Assembly (NCBI GenBank): GCA_947470895.1
Contig: CANIVF010000017.1
Span: 1 to 64,000 of the forward strand
Reading direction: 5' to 3'
DNA: 64,000 nucleotides
Source of the DNA: Bacteroidota bacterium
GTDB lineage: Bacteria > Bacteroidota > Bacteroidia > Cytophagales > Cyclobacteriaceae
Shown here piece after piece: positions 35,572-43,927 of this stretch (positions are counted from its first letter, which is position 1; each line of letters opens with the position of its first letter). Below the pieces are notes generated by a model. That model was not told the DNA's origin and did not search any database. It saw only the letters and a program-made list of their open reading frames with translations. The translations under genes were made by a program, and so were the position numbers.

Positions 35572-36798
35572 TTATTTATATAGTGGAGCAGCGAGTCCGT
35601 TTAAGTCCCAAACGATTTCGCCATTAAGAACAGTAAATTGACAAGTGAGCTTTTTATCTCCCATTACTTTGTTTCCACCAACATCTACATAACCGAACGT
35701 ACCCTTATCAACACTAAACAAAGCTACATCAGCAAGAGCACCGACACTTATATGTCCTAGTTCTTTCTTATTGATCATCTTTGCTGGATTCCAGGTGGAG
35801 CATGCGATCACTTCGTTCAGGCTCAATCCGATATTAAGCAGTTTAGACATTACGTTGGCCATATCTTTCATTCCCCCGTTCATACTTCCTGTATGTAGAT
35901 CAGTACTGATCGAATTTGGTTTTAGACCTTGCTTAATTGCTGGTATAGCTTGTTCAAACATAAAACTGCCACCACCATGACCTACATCGAAATTCACTCC
36001 TCTTTTTTGCGCAGCGGTTGCATAGGCTTGAACCTTCCCGTTTTCCACAACGTGCATTCTTCCTTCTGTTTGTCCATAGCAATGCGTGACGATATCACCA
36101 GGTCTTAGTTTCTCTAATAAAAGAGTCTCCCACGAGAGCACCGGTTTTGCTGCACCAAAATCAACCATTACCGGAACACCAGCTAACTCGCCAGCTTTCA
36201 CAGCACGGTCGGTAGGTTCCCATTCAGAACTCATATAATGTGCTAGTTTAATCCCAACAATCAAATCAGGATATTGCTTCACAACCATGGCCGTTAGTTT
36301 AGGATCCATGTCAGCAATATTTTGTTCATGAGCACCTCCACTCATACCTGCGCCCACTATATTCAAGAAGGCGAACATTCTGGTTTTGGAATTGGCAAAC
36401 GCCTGATTTTTAAAATCAGCAAAATTTCTCCAGCCTGCACCCCCTGCATCTACTACGGATGTGACTCCAGCACGAAAAGTAAAGCCATCCGGAGGAAGAG
36501 CTGTATAACTATCACTCAAATATTTATCTGGCTCAGTACCAAAATAATGGTGGCCGTGAATATCAATCAAACCAGGCACCACATAGAGCCCTGTGGCATC
36601 AATTGTTTTTAATGCCTGCTTTGAAATTTTAGGAGCTACTTCCGAAATTTTGTTTCCAATGATAGCCACATCCATGATGGCATCAATATTATTTTTGGGG
36701 TCGATAACATGCCCATTCTTTATCAGGACATCAATAGTTTGAGATTGAGCACCTACGAAGGAGCACAATAAGAATAAAATGAAGGATAGTTTTTTCAT
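35572..36798 (-). CDS. Exported EF0837-type amidohydrolase, copy 1
   Basis: This 408-residue metal-dependent hydrolase has a Sec signal ending in GAQSQ. It matches the 'amidohydrolase/deacetylase' subgroup of the amidohydrolase superfamily (EF0837, Atu3266 relatives). 'DVLIKNGHVIDPKNNI' opens it, the HxH metal site is in 'LIDIHGHHYF', and a likely carboxylated lysine is in 'IVGIKLAHY'. The other metal ligands are the histidines of 'DIVTHCYGQ' and 'DVGHGGGSF' and the aspartate of 'STDLHTG'. Members of the group sit beside SelA-like PLP enzymes in Enterococcus and Aeromonas, as here. A deacylase for an N-acyl amino-aldonate fits the context, but the substrate is unproven. It follows the RraA-type gene by about 53 bases. 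Confidence 0.88.
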   Translation of the reverse strand: MKKLSFILFLLCSFVGAQSQTIDVLIKNGHVIDPKNNIDAIMDVAIIGNKISEVAPKISKQALKTIDATGLYVVPGLIDIHGHHYFGTEPDKYLSDSYTALPPDGFTFRAGVTSVVDAGGAGWRNFADFKNQAFANSKTRMFAFLNIVGAGMSGGAHEQNIADMDPKLTAMVVKQYPDLIVGIKLAHYMSSEWEPTDRAVKAGELAGVPVMVDFGAAKPVLSWETLLLEKLRPGDIVTHCYGQTEGRMHVVENGKVQAYATAAQKRGVNFDVGHGGGSFMFEQAIPAIKQGLKPNSISTDLHTGSMNGGMKDMANVMSKLLNIGLSLNEVIACSTWNPAKMINKKELGHISVGALADVALFSVDKGTFGYVDVGGNKVMGDKKLTCQFTVLNGEIVWDLNGLAAPLYK

Positions 36799-36851
36799 AA
36801 AGTTTAGTTTATAGGCAGATAATTAAAATTGAAGATTCATTTTGATTGAGA

Positions 36852-37766
36852 TTACCAGGTTCTGTCTTTCATAAAATTTTCTAACTCTTCCATCGTAAGG
36901 GGAACGAGACCTGGATTTTCTTTCACCCACTTTAAAAAGTCTTTCTTGATAGCTTCGGTCCAGGCGGTATCAATCTGGCCCGGGGTGTAAACACCCGCTT
37001 TTAATTTGGTGATCGCAAACTTATCGCGCAGTTGGATAAACTCTGCGTTGATCACCACCTCCTCAGCAAGGTGCGCTGGAATAAAAACAACTCCTTCTTT
37101 GCGGGCCAACACCACATCCCCGGGAAGGACAGTAACTTCTCCAATAATTAATGGATGATTGATTCCCATTAACATAGTCTCCTGCAAAAAAGAAGGATGC
37201 CATCCACGCACATAGGCATTGAATCCGGTGATGGCACCCAAGCCATCGATATCACGTGCACCAGCATCGAAAATTACTCCGGTGCCTGTCTTTGAAAAAA
37301 TGGAGTTACCTAAATTATCACCAATCAATGTTCCGTCTTTTATCTTCTCAAAACAATCGGCTACATACACATCTCCTTTTTGAAGCATGTCAATAGGCCA
37401 CGAATTCATAGGGCCAACCCGGCCATCTTTTTTTCCTTTCTCAATCATGCGCGCCTGAAGGTCGGGCCGCAACGGCACATATTGAGCGGTAAGTGCTCTA
37501 CCAACAAAAGGTTCATCATCACGGAGTCGCTGCCAATTTCCATCATACTGATTATTAAAACCCTTGTTCCTCAAAATGCCCCATGCCTCTTCGATTGCAA
37601 CATTTTTCATACGCGTTATAAGTGCGTCTGAAACTTTTGGTCTGCCATCGGCATAGCGCTCTCCTTTCCATTCCCGTGTTAAAAAAACAACTTGCTCGCG
37701 ATCGAGCTGCTGAGCGTTGAGCGAAAAGAAACTAATAAATACTATTAATATCAATACATTTTTCAT
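36852..37766 (-). CDS. Exported RraA/HMG-aldolase family protein
   Basis: The protein is 304 residues with a Sec signal (MKNVLILIVFISFFSLNAQ). The RraA-type core at about 130-270 has 'IGDNLGNSIFSKTGTGVIFD' followed by 'AGARDIDGL', the glycine-aspartate and arginine-aspartate signature of class II pyruvate aldolases of this family. A 'GDVVLARKEGVVFIPAHLAEEVV' segment closes the core. Most RraA-fold enzymes work in the cytoplasm on 4-carboxy-4-hydroxy-2-oxo acids. The secretion signal here is uncommon. The signature residues are intact, so retro-aldol cleavage of a 2-keto-3-deoxy sugar acid is plausible. The first gene of the left cassette after the LacI regulator, about 100 bases from it. Confidence 0.85.
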   Translation of the reverse strand: MKNVLILIVFISFFSLNAQQLDREQVVFLTREWKGERYADGRPKVSDALITRMKNVAIEEAWGILRNKGFNNQYDGNWQRLRDDEPFVGRALTAQYVPLRPDLQARMIEKGKKDGRVGPMNSWPIDMLQKGDVYVADCFEKIKDGTLIGDNLGNSIFSKTGTGVIFDAGARDIDGLGAITGFNAYVRGWHPSFLQETMLMGINHPLIIGEVTVLPGDVVLARKEGVVFIPAHLAEEVVINAEFIQLRDKFAITKLKAGVYTPGQIDTAWTEAIKKDFLKWVKENPGLVPLTMEELENFMKDRTW

Positions 37767-37865
37767 GAGCTGAATATTTAATCTATTACTGGCTTATAAT
37801 GCGTGTGGTTAAAAGCGATTCTGTAAAATTTTCTTATTTATGATGCTTTTCATTTTGCTTTAGTC

Positions 37866-38933
37866 TTAATGAATTCCTGATGCGATATAAGAATCAACAT
37901 TTTGTTGAGTGATTACTTCGAGCGGAAAAAGTTCAGTACGTGGAATTTCTTTTTTGAAAAGCAAATGATTAGCCATGTGACTGATGCCTTGAAAAACCTG
38001 TCGTTTAGGATTTTGATTAATAAGAAAATTGATCAGCCCACCTTTTAAATGCTTCAGGTTCTCTTCCAGCATGTCATACCCAATTAATCGTATAATAATA
38101 TCGGGGTAGTCTTTTAAGATCCTCGCAATAGTTGACACTGCCTTGGATGTGGTCACAAATATTCCGGTGATGCTTTCCCTCAAGATCAGCGATTCAATTT
38201 TACTGGTAAACGATTTATCACCAGAATCCAGATTCAGGCTGGTTATTTTATATGAATAGTGAATGTTCTTTTCATAGAATTCCCGGAATCCTTTTTCTTT
38301 TTCCATCAGATAGACCGAATCCTTAACATCTTCTCCAATATGTAAGATGACAATCTCTTCAGCCGTTTCATTGCCTATACTCATTAATTGACCTGCTAGT
38401 TTTCCACTTTGAAATAAATCCTGACCAATAAAACTTAATGGCTTTGACTCTGGAATGTTAGTATTAAATAAAACATAAGGAATACCCTTTTTCTGCAGTT
38501 GGCCAAAAACCTGAAGTGCCTGCGGATAAAAAATGGGTGCGATGACCATCCCATCGGGCTTCGATTTTAACGCCTGATTGGAGATAAGCTCAAGCGATAA
38601 TTTTCCATCATGGGCATAAAAAAACGGTTCAATGGCCACTCCATAATGTCCCCATTCACCGATGGCCTGAATGATTCCTGCATTAACCTCTGCCCAGTAA
38701 GGATCCAGATTGGGTTCTGGAATGACCACCGACACTCGAAAATTCTTAGACCTTCTGAGCGATCTGGCGATCAGATTAGGCTTATAATGTATCTTTTTGA
38801 GCACATTATTGACCTTGATGAGAGCCTTTGCCGATACATTACCGCGATTATGCAAAACCCTGTCCACGGTTCCCTCGGAAACCCCAGCCATTTTTGCAAT
38901 GTCTTTTATTCGAATATTGGTTGATATCATCAA
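37866..38933 (-). CDS. LacI-family transcriptional regulator
   Basis: This 355-residue DNA-binding protein has the N-terminal helix-turn-helix 'IRIKDIAKMAGVSEGTVDRVL' (residues 6-26) followed by the hinge 'YKPNLIARSLRRSK'. A periplasmic-binding-protein-like sensor domain makes up the rest. The sensor resembles the Bacteroidota group that is annotated only as substrate-binding LacI. It is divergent from the SusC gene and upstream of the left cassette, so it probably controls both. The 151-base gap between them holds a 12-base imperfect inverted repeat and a 10-base perfect palindrome, which are candidate operators. The inducer is likely a product of the locus. Confidence 0.92.
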   Translation of the reverse strand: MMISTNIRIKDIAKMAGVSEGTVDRVLHNRGNVSAKALIKVNNVLKKIHYKPNLIARSLRRSKNFRVSVVIPEPNLDPYWAEVNAGIIQAIGEWGHYGVAIEPFFYAHDGKLSLELISNQALKSKPDGMVIAPIFYPQALQVFGQLQKKGIPYVLFNTNIPESKPLSFIGQDLFQSGKLAGQLMSIGNETAEEIVILHIGEDVKDSVYLMEKEKGFREFYEKNIHYSYKITSLNLDSGDKSFTSKIESLILRESITGIFVTTSKAVSTIARILKDYPDIIIRLIGYDMLEENLKHLKGGLINFLINQNPKRQVFQGISHMANHLLFKKEIPRTELFPLEVITQQNVDSYIASGIH

Positions 38934-38950
38934 AAAGTATGGGGGTCAAC

Positions 38951-38983
38951 TGTTTTCGCACACAATTTAACTGTGCGCGAACA
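38951..38983. promoter_or_regulatory. Candidate LacI operator: inverted repeat
   Basis: Arms TGTTTTCGCACA (38951-38962) and TGTGCGCGAACA (38972-38983) match at 10 of 12 paired positions around a nine-base centre. It lies 18 bases beyond the LacI start codon and about 100 bases before SusC, the usual location for an operator controlling both. Confidence 0.45.
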
Positions 38984-39049
38984 CAATTCCCACATTAAAT
39001 TTTGATTTTATTAAAAGTAGGACTAATTTACCTATTGATTCATGCAGAG

Positions 39050-39059
39050 TTGCATGCAA
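39050..39059. promoter_or_regulatory. Candidate operator: perfect palindrome near SusC
   Basis: TTGCATGCAA is a perfect 10-base palindrome 25 bases before the SusC start. It could be a second regulator half-site pair; a TTGC-type core with a central CpG-like step is common for LacI-family sites, though here the centre is CATG. Chance occurrence is possible. Confidence 0.3.
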
Positions 39060-39084
39060 TCCAATTAAACCCAACTAATTATTT

Positions 39085-42000
39085 ATGAAAAAACGATTAC
39101 TTAAACTCACGTGCCTGATCATGCTTCTGAGCGTATCAGTGTATGCGCAGAAAGTGACCGGTAAGGTTACCTCTGAAACAGACGGATCTCCCATGCCAGG
39201 AGTTTCGGTTCTGGTGAAGGGAACATCTACAGGTACTGCCACCGATTCCGATGGTAGCTATGCTTTAAATGTTTCTGACTCTAATGGCACTTTGGTCTTC
39301 TCCTTTATAGGATATGTGACCAAAGAAGTTTCCCTTCAGGGAAGATCAGTTGTTGATTTGGCCTTGTCAGAAGATGCCACGCAACTCAGCGAAGTTGTAG
39401 TTACAGCTTTGGGAATCTCCCGTGAAACAAAAACGCTCGTTTACGCAACTCAACAAGTAAAGCCTTCCCAGCTAGTGGAAGTTAGAGATGCAAACAACGT
39501 GATGAACTCTCTGCAAGGCAAAGTTGCCAACGCAGTGATTACGCAGGGTTCTGGTGGTCCTGGTTCTGGTGTTCGTGTTGTACTTCGCGGTAACCGCTCA
39601 ATTCAGGGAAGTAACAATGCTCTTATTGTGGTAGACGGTGTTCCTATTACTAACGGAACTAACGGTACCATCAACAGTGACTTTGGTGGTTTACAAGGTT
39701 CTGACGGTGCTTCAAACATCAACCCTGATGATATTGAGTCAATGACCATTTTGCGTGGCGCATCGGCAGCCGCTCTTTATGGTAGTGCAGCTGGTAACGG
39801 TGTAATTGTTATTACCACAAAAAAAGGTGGTAAAGATAAAGTTACAGTATCTATTAACTCAGGTGTTACGACAGAAAGACCTTTTGTAATGCCAAATTTC
39901 CAAAATCAATATGGCCAAGGTAACTCAGGTGTATTGAAATCTAACTCAGGCGAAAGCTGGGGAGCCAAAATGGACGGTCAGTCATTCACAGGCTATATGG
40001 GCGAACCTCGCACTTATTCTGCTCAGAACGATAACGTTAAGGATTTCTTTAGAACTGGTGTTTCTCTAAATAACTCAATCAACGTTTCTGGAGGGTCAGA
40101 AAAAATGCAGACCTATTTATCTTATACAAGTAATAAGATTCAAGGAATTCAACCTCTCAACGATCTTAATCGTCACTCCATAAACCTGCGTATTACGAAT
40201 AATATTGGTAAGAGAATCAAAACGGATGCAAAGTTGACTTACATTCTTCAGAATAGAGATAACATCTATGAAACAGGAGAATCTGCTCTTAGCCCCGTTC
40301 TTGCTATTTACCAGATCCCACGCAACGTAAGTCTAAGCGATGCTGAACATTATCAGGACCTGAACAACGTAGGTGTTCCTGTGCGTGCGCCTTACCCTGT
40401 TATTAACCCTGCCTTGTATCAAAACCCTTACTGGATTGTTAATAATACAGTAACTAATGAAGTACGAAACAGAATCATGGGATTCTTGTCTGCTTCTTAT
40501 GATATTACCGATTGGTTGAAAATAAGCGGTAGAGCAAACACCGATAAGTACACCGATGTGATGCAAAGATCATTCAATGCTGGAACAGTAGGCCTTTCAA
40601 GTGCTGGAGGTTCTTATAGCAGACAAGAAATCAATGTTACTCAATATTGGTTTGATACCATGATTGAAGGAAAAAACAAATTGACTGATGACCTTAAGAT
40701 AGATTACCGTATTGGTGCCATTATTCAAGACAATAAATATGATGCGCTTTATACTAATGCAAATGGCTTAAACGTAACAAACAAGTTTGGTTTGAATTTC
40801 GCAACTAATCCAAATTATGGTCAGGATGCCAGCCAGGTTCAAACACAGTCTGCATTTGCTCAGGTGAACCTTTCTTTCAAGGAAGCAATCTTCTTAGATG
40901 CCAGCTTGAGAAATGATTGGAGCTCAACACTACCTTCTCCTTATTCTTTCAGCTATCCATCGGTAGGTCTTTCAGCAATTCTTTCAGACTTAATGACTAT
41001 ACCTGATGCTATCTCATTTTTGAAAGTTAACGGTAGTTATGCTGAGGTAGGTAACGGAGGTCGTGCTCAGTTGCGTTTTAATACTTATGGCTACTCTCAA
41101 GGTGGTACGAATGGATTTATTTTTAGAGGTTCTACTCAAGCTATTCCTAATTTATTACCAGAAATTGTTAAAAACATAGAACTTGGTCTTGAAGCTAAGT
41201 TTCTGGAAAACAAGCTTGGCATGCAGTTTACGTTCTATAAGAGCAATTCATTCAACCAATTGTTGCAAGTTGGTGTGCCTGTGGCAACTGGTTTCTCTTC
41301 TAAGTATATCAATGCTGGAAATATCCAGAATCAGGGTATCGAATTGGTTATTAACGGATCTCCTTTAAAGGATGGCCCTCTTAAGTGGGATATTGGCTTC
41401 AACATGGGTATGAACCGTAACAAGATCATTGAACTTACAGAAACAGTTAAAGAGTTTACATTAGCAGGCGGCTTCGGTCGTTCGGCAACTCCTGTTGTAA
41501 GAGAAGGTGGTAGCTACGGAGATATGCAAGGATTTTTCTGGATGAATACAGCCGATAAGTATGATACTAATGGAAAGTTACTAAGTCACTCTAACGATGG
41601 AACTCCAAAGGTAACCGCAGATGGCTCACCCCTTTCTTCTCTTACTACTGGTACTTATGGAGACCTTGGAAACTTCAATCCTAAAGCTACACTTGGCTTA
41701 ACTAACACATTCAATTACGGAAAACTCTCTCTAAGACTCCTGATTGATGGTCGTGTAGGTGGAACTGTAGTAGATGGAACAGAAATGTTCCTTGCTTACA
41801 ATGGTGCACCTGAAGTTACTTCTCAACACAGAGAAGGTGGATGGATTCTTGGAGGCGTTGGCGCTGACGGTTCCACCAAGATAAACACAGCGATAAACGC
41901 ACAGCAATTCTGGACAACCGCCTCAGGTGGCCGCTATGGTTCTGCTGAATTCTTTACTTACAATGCAACGAACTTCAGAGTACGTGAACTTTCAATCGGT

Positions 42001-42237
42001 TATACTGTACCCGTTCCTGAGAATTCCGTTTTCAAAGTGGTGCGCATTTCAGCTGTTGCACGTAACTTGTTCTTCCTTTACAGAGGATATTCAAAACTTG
42101 AAATCCCAGGAATTGCGAAACGTAAAATGGCATTCGACCCTGACATGTCACTGGGTAATGGTAACTGGCAAGGTATTTCTTACGGAACATTACCTTCAAC
42201 ACGTAGTTTAGGATTCAACCTCCAGTTAACTTTCTAA
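39085..42237 (+). CDS. SusC/RagA-type TonB-dependent outer membrane transporter
   Basis: This 1050-residue outer-membrane importer has a Sec signal ending in VYAQ. An N-terminal carboxypeptidase-regulatory-like domain ('VTGKVTSETDGSPMPGVSV') covers about 23-110. The plug carries the SusC signature 'NSLQGKVANAVITQ' and 'VRVVLRGNRSIQGSNNALIV'. A 22-strand barrel follows and ends in a terminal aromatic residue ('FNLQLTF'). The pair with the SusD gene 20 bases later is classical. Cargo is probably a glycan or modified sugar acid of the locus. It is the first gene of a plus-strand unit under likely control of the divergent LacI regulator. Confidence 0.97.
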   Translation: MKKRLLKLTCLIMLLSVSVYAQKVTGKVTSETDGSPMPGVSVLVKGTSTGTATDSDGSYALNVSDSNGTLVFSFIGYVTKEVSLQGRSVVDLALSEDATQLSEVVVTALGISRETKTLVYATQQVKPSQLVEVRDANNVMNSLQGKVANAVITQGSGGPGSGVRVVLRGNRSIQGSNNALIVVDGVPITNGTNGTINSDFGGLQGSDGASNINPDDIESMTILRGASAAALYGSAAGNGVIVITTKKGGKDKVTVSINSGVTTERPFVMPNFQNQYGQGNSGVLKSNSGESWGAKMDGQSFTGYMGEPRTYSAQNDNVKDFFRTGVSLNNSINVSGGSEKMQTYLSYTSNKIQGIQPLNDLNRHSINLRITNNIGKRIKTDAKLTYILQNRDNIYETGESALSPVLAIYQIPRNVSLSDAEHYQDLNNVGVPVRAPYPVINPALYQNPYWIVNNTVTNEVRNRIMGFLSASYDITDWLKISGRANTDKYTDVMQRSFNAGTVGLSSAGGSYSRQEINVTQYWFDTMIEGKNKLTDDLKIDYRIGAIIQDNKYDALYTNANGLNVTNKFGLNFATNPNYGQDASQVQTQSAFAQVNLSFKEAIFLDASLRNDWSSTLPSPYSFSYPSVGLSAILSDLMTIPDAISFLKVNGSYAEVGNGGRAQLRFNTYGYSQGGTNGFIFRGSTQAIPNLLPEIVKNIELGLEAKFLENKLGMQFTFYKSNSFNQLLQVGVPVATGFSSKYINAGNIQNQGIELVINGSPLKDGPLKWDIGFNMGMNRNKIIELTETVKEFTLAGGFGRSATPVVREGGSYGDMQGFFWMNTADKYDTNGKLLSHSNDGTPKVTADGSPLSSLTTGTYGDLGNFNPKATLGLTNTFNYGKLSLRLLIDGRVGGTVVDGTEMFLAYNGAPEVTSQHREGGWILGGVGADGSTKINTAINAQQFWTTASGGRYGSAEFFTYNATNFRVRELSIGYTVPVPENSVFKVVRISAVARNLFFLYRGYSKLEIPGIAKRKMAFDPDMSLGNGNWQGISYGTLPSTRSLGFNLQLTF

Positions 42238-42257
42238 GCTTTTAAAATTTAAACTGA

Positions 42258-43853
42258 ATGAAAATTGATATGAAAAAAATTATAAACCTCTTAAAATCGT
42301 ACGGAGGCTATTTGTTTCTGTGCAGTGTTGTACTGGTTGTGTCGTGTACCAACGACTATGACGACATTAACACCAACAAGAATGCTCTTTCAAAATTGGA
42401 AACATCACAACTCCCTTTCCTCTTTTCGAAAGCGCAATCAACGGCAACTAATAACGGTTGGAATTATCAGGTCGCTCAGAATTTATTTCACGATCAGTAT
42501 TGTCAGTATTTCTCTAATACGACTACATACTTCCCTTCTGATCGTCTTGTAATCCGTATGGACTGGATCAGAGCGGCATGGAACCCTATCTACAGCGAAG
42601 TAGTTCCTCAATTGCAGACTCTGCTTGAGCAATATGATCCAGCTTCTGCTGAATATTCCATCGCTCAGGTTTGGTGGGTATACACTTTCCATAGACTGAC
42701 TGACACCTGGGGCCCTGTACCTTATTTTAATGCCGGTGTTTCTGGCACAGGCGTACCCTATGATGCTCAGGATAAAATCTATGATGATATGCTGAAACGA
42801 TTGGCTACCGCTATCACCGTGTTAAACGGAAAGAAAAGCGAGCAGCCATTTGGCACGTTCGATCTAATCTACAAAGGAGACGTGAACAAGTGGATCAAAT
42901 TTGCAAACACCTTAAGACTTCGTCTCGCTATTCGTATTTCTAAAGTAGATCCTGCAAGAGCAAAAACAGAAGGTGAGGCAGCAGCAGCTGGTGGTGTATT
43001 AGCAGATAGCCCCGCAGATGATGCTTTGATTTTCAGAACCCTTAAGGGTGATGATTTTAATGGTCTTACTGTAATGGACTGGAACGAGTTTAGAATGAGC
43101 GCAACCATGGAATCTGTTTTGAAAGGATATTCCGATCCTCGCATGGGCGTATTCTTCAGTCCTGCAGCTTCCGGTGGTTATCATGGACTCCGCAATGGTC
43201 TTTCATCTGCTGATATGGCTGTTGCCCTTAATGCCGCTGATAACAATTCAAATAAAGGTCCTCGTTGGGATAAATCTATTCCGTCATCCATGGAAACTCC
43301 TTCCAATGTAATGGCCACGGCAGAAGCTTGGTTCTTACGCGCAGAAGGTGTGATGCTTGGCTGGAACATGGGCGGTGGAACCGCTGAATCATATTACAAT
43401 CAGGGTATCACCGAATCTATGAATCAGTGGGGTATTACCGATGCAGCTGCTATCGACACTTATATAAATAGCGCTGCTGTTCCAGTTGCTCCTGGCGATG
43501 CACAGGGTTCACCTGCTGTATCTTCAGCTCCTGTGAAATTTGGCGCGACATCAGATCTTCAAAAAGAACAAATCACCATTCAAAAATGGCTTGCGTTGTT
43601 CCCTGAAGGCGTAGAAGCATGGGCCGATATCCGCAGAAGTAGAGCATTCAAATTGTATCCTGTAGTAAAATCAGACAATTCTGACTTGCCAACGGCTGCT
43701 GATATCAATGCTCCTTCAAACAACTGGATCAGAAGAATTCCTTTCATCACAGATGAAAAGGTAACCAATGGTGCAGAAGTAGATAAGGCGGTTCCGTTAT
43801 TGGGTTCCGGTGGTGATAAGATCACAACTCCACTCTGGTGGGATAAAAACTAA
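42258..43853 (+). CDS. SusD/RagB-family outer membrane lipoprotein
   Basis: This 531-residue surface lipoprotein captures substrate above the SusC pore. The signal leads to the lipobox 'VVLVVSCTND'. The ATG at 42270 (MKKIINLLKSY) is an equally likely start. It belongs to the SusD-like_2 group, with 'DDINTNKNALSK', 'AQVWWVYTFHRLTDTWGPVPY' and 'WIKFANTLRLRLAIR', and the C-terminal 'LFPEGVEAWADIRRSRAF' block. The TPR-like helices typical of the family cover the middle. A strong terminator follows 20 bases later, so the SusCD unit is transcribed separately from the VCBS gene. Confidence 0.95.
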   Translation: MKIDMKKIINLLKSYGGYLFLCSVVLVVSCTNDYDDINTNKNALSKLETSQLPFLFSKAQSTATNNGWNYQVAQNLFHDQYCQYFSNTTTYFPSDRLVIRMDWIRAAWNPIYSEVVPQLQTLLEQYDPASAEYSIAQVWWVYTFHRLTDTWGPVPYFNAGVSGTGVPYDAQDKIYDDMLKRLATAITVLNGKKSEQPFGTFDLIYKGDVNKWIKFANTLRLRLAIRISKVDPARAKTEGEAAAAGGVLADSPADDALIFRTLKGDDFNGLTVMDWNEFRMSATMESVLKGYSDPRMGVFFSPAASGGYHGLRNGLSSADMAVALNAADNNSNKGPRWDKSIPSSMETPSNVMATAEAWFLRAEGVMLGWNMGGGTAESYYNQGITESMNQWGITDAAAIDTYINSAAVPVAPGDAQGSPAVSSAPVKFGATSDLQKEQITIQKWLALFPEGVEAWADIRRSRAFKLYPVVKSDNSDLPTAADINAPSNNWIRRIPFITDEKVTNGAEVDKAVPLLGSGGDKITTPLWWDKN

Positions 43854-43873
43854 TTCAATCTATTTCTTAATTC

Positions 43874-43909
43874 AAAAGGTCAGTAACTTTACTGACCTTT
43901 TGTTTTTTT
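43874..43909 (+). terminator. Strong intrinsic terminator after SusD
   Basis: A perfect 12-base stem (43874-43885 with 43890-43901) and four-base loop are followed by a run of seven T. It ends the SusCD transcript, 20 bases after the stop codon. The next gene starts only 18 bases later, so it must have its own promoter in or after the hairpin, or arise by read-through. Confidence 0.85.
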
Positions 43910-43927
43910 AAGCCTTTACCATTTCCT

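Noticed and set aside
43886-43927. The SusD terminator as a block to VCBS expression
   Set aside because: The next gene starts 18 bases later, and similar arrangements in Bacteroidota are often read through, so no conclusion was drawn.
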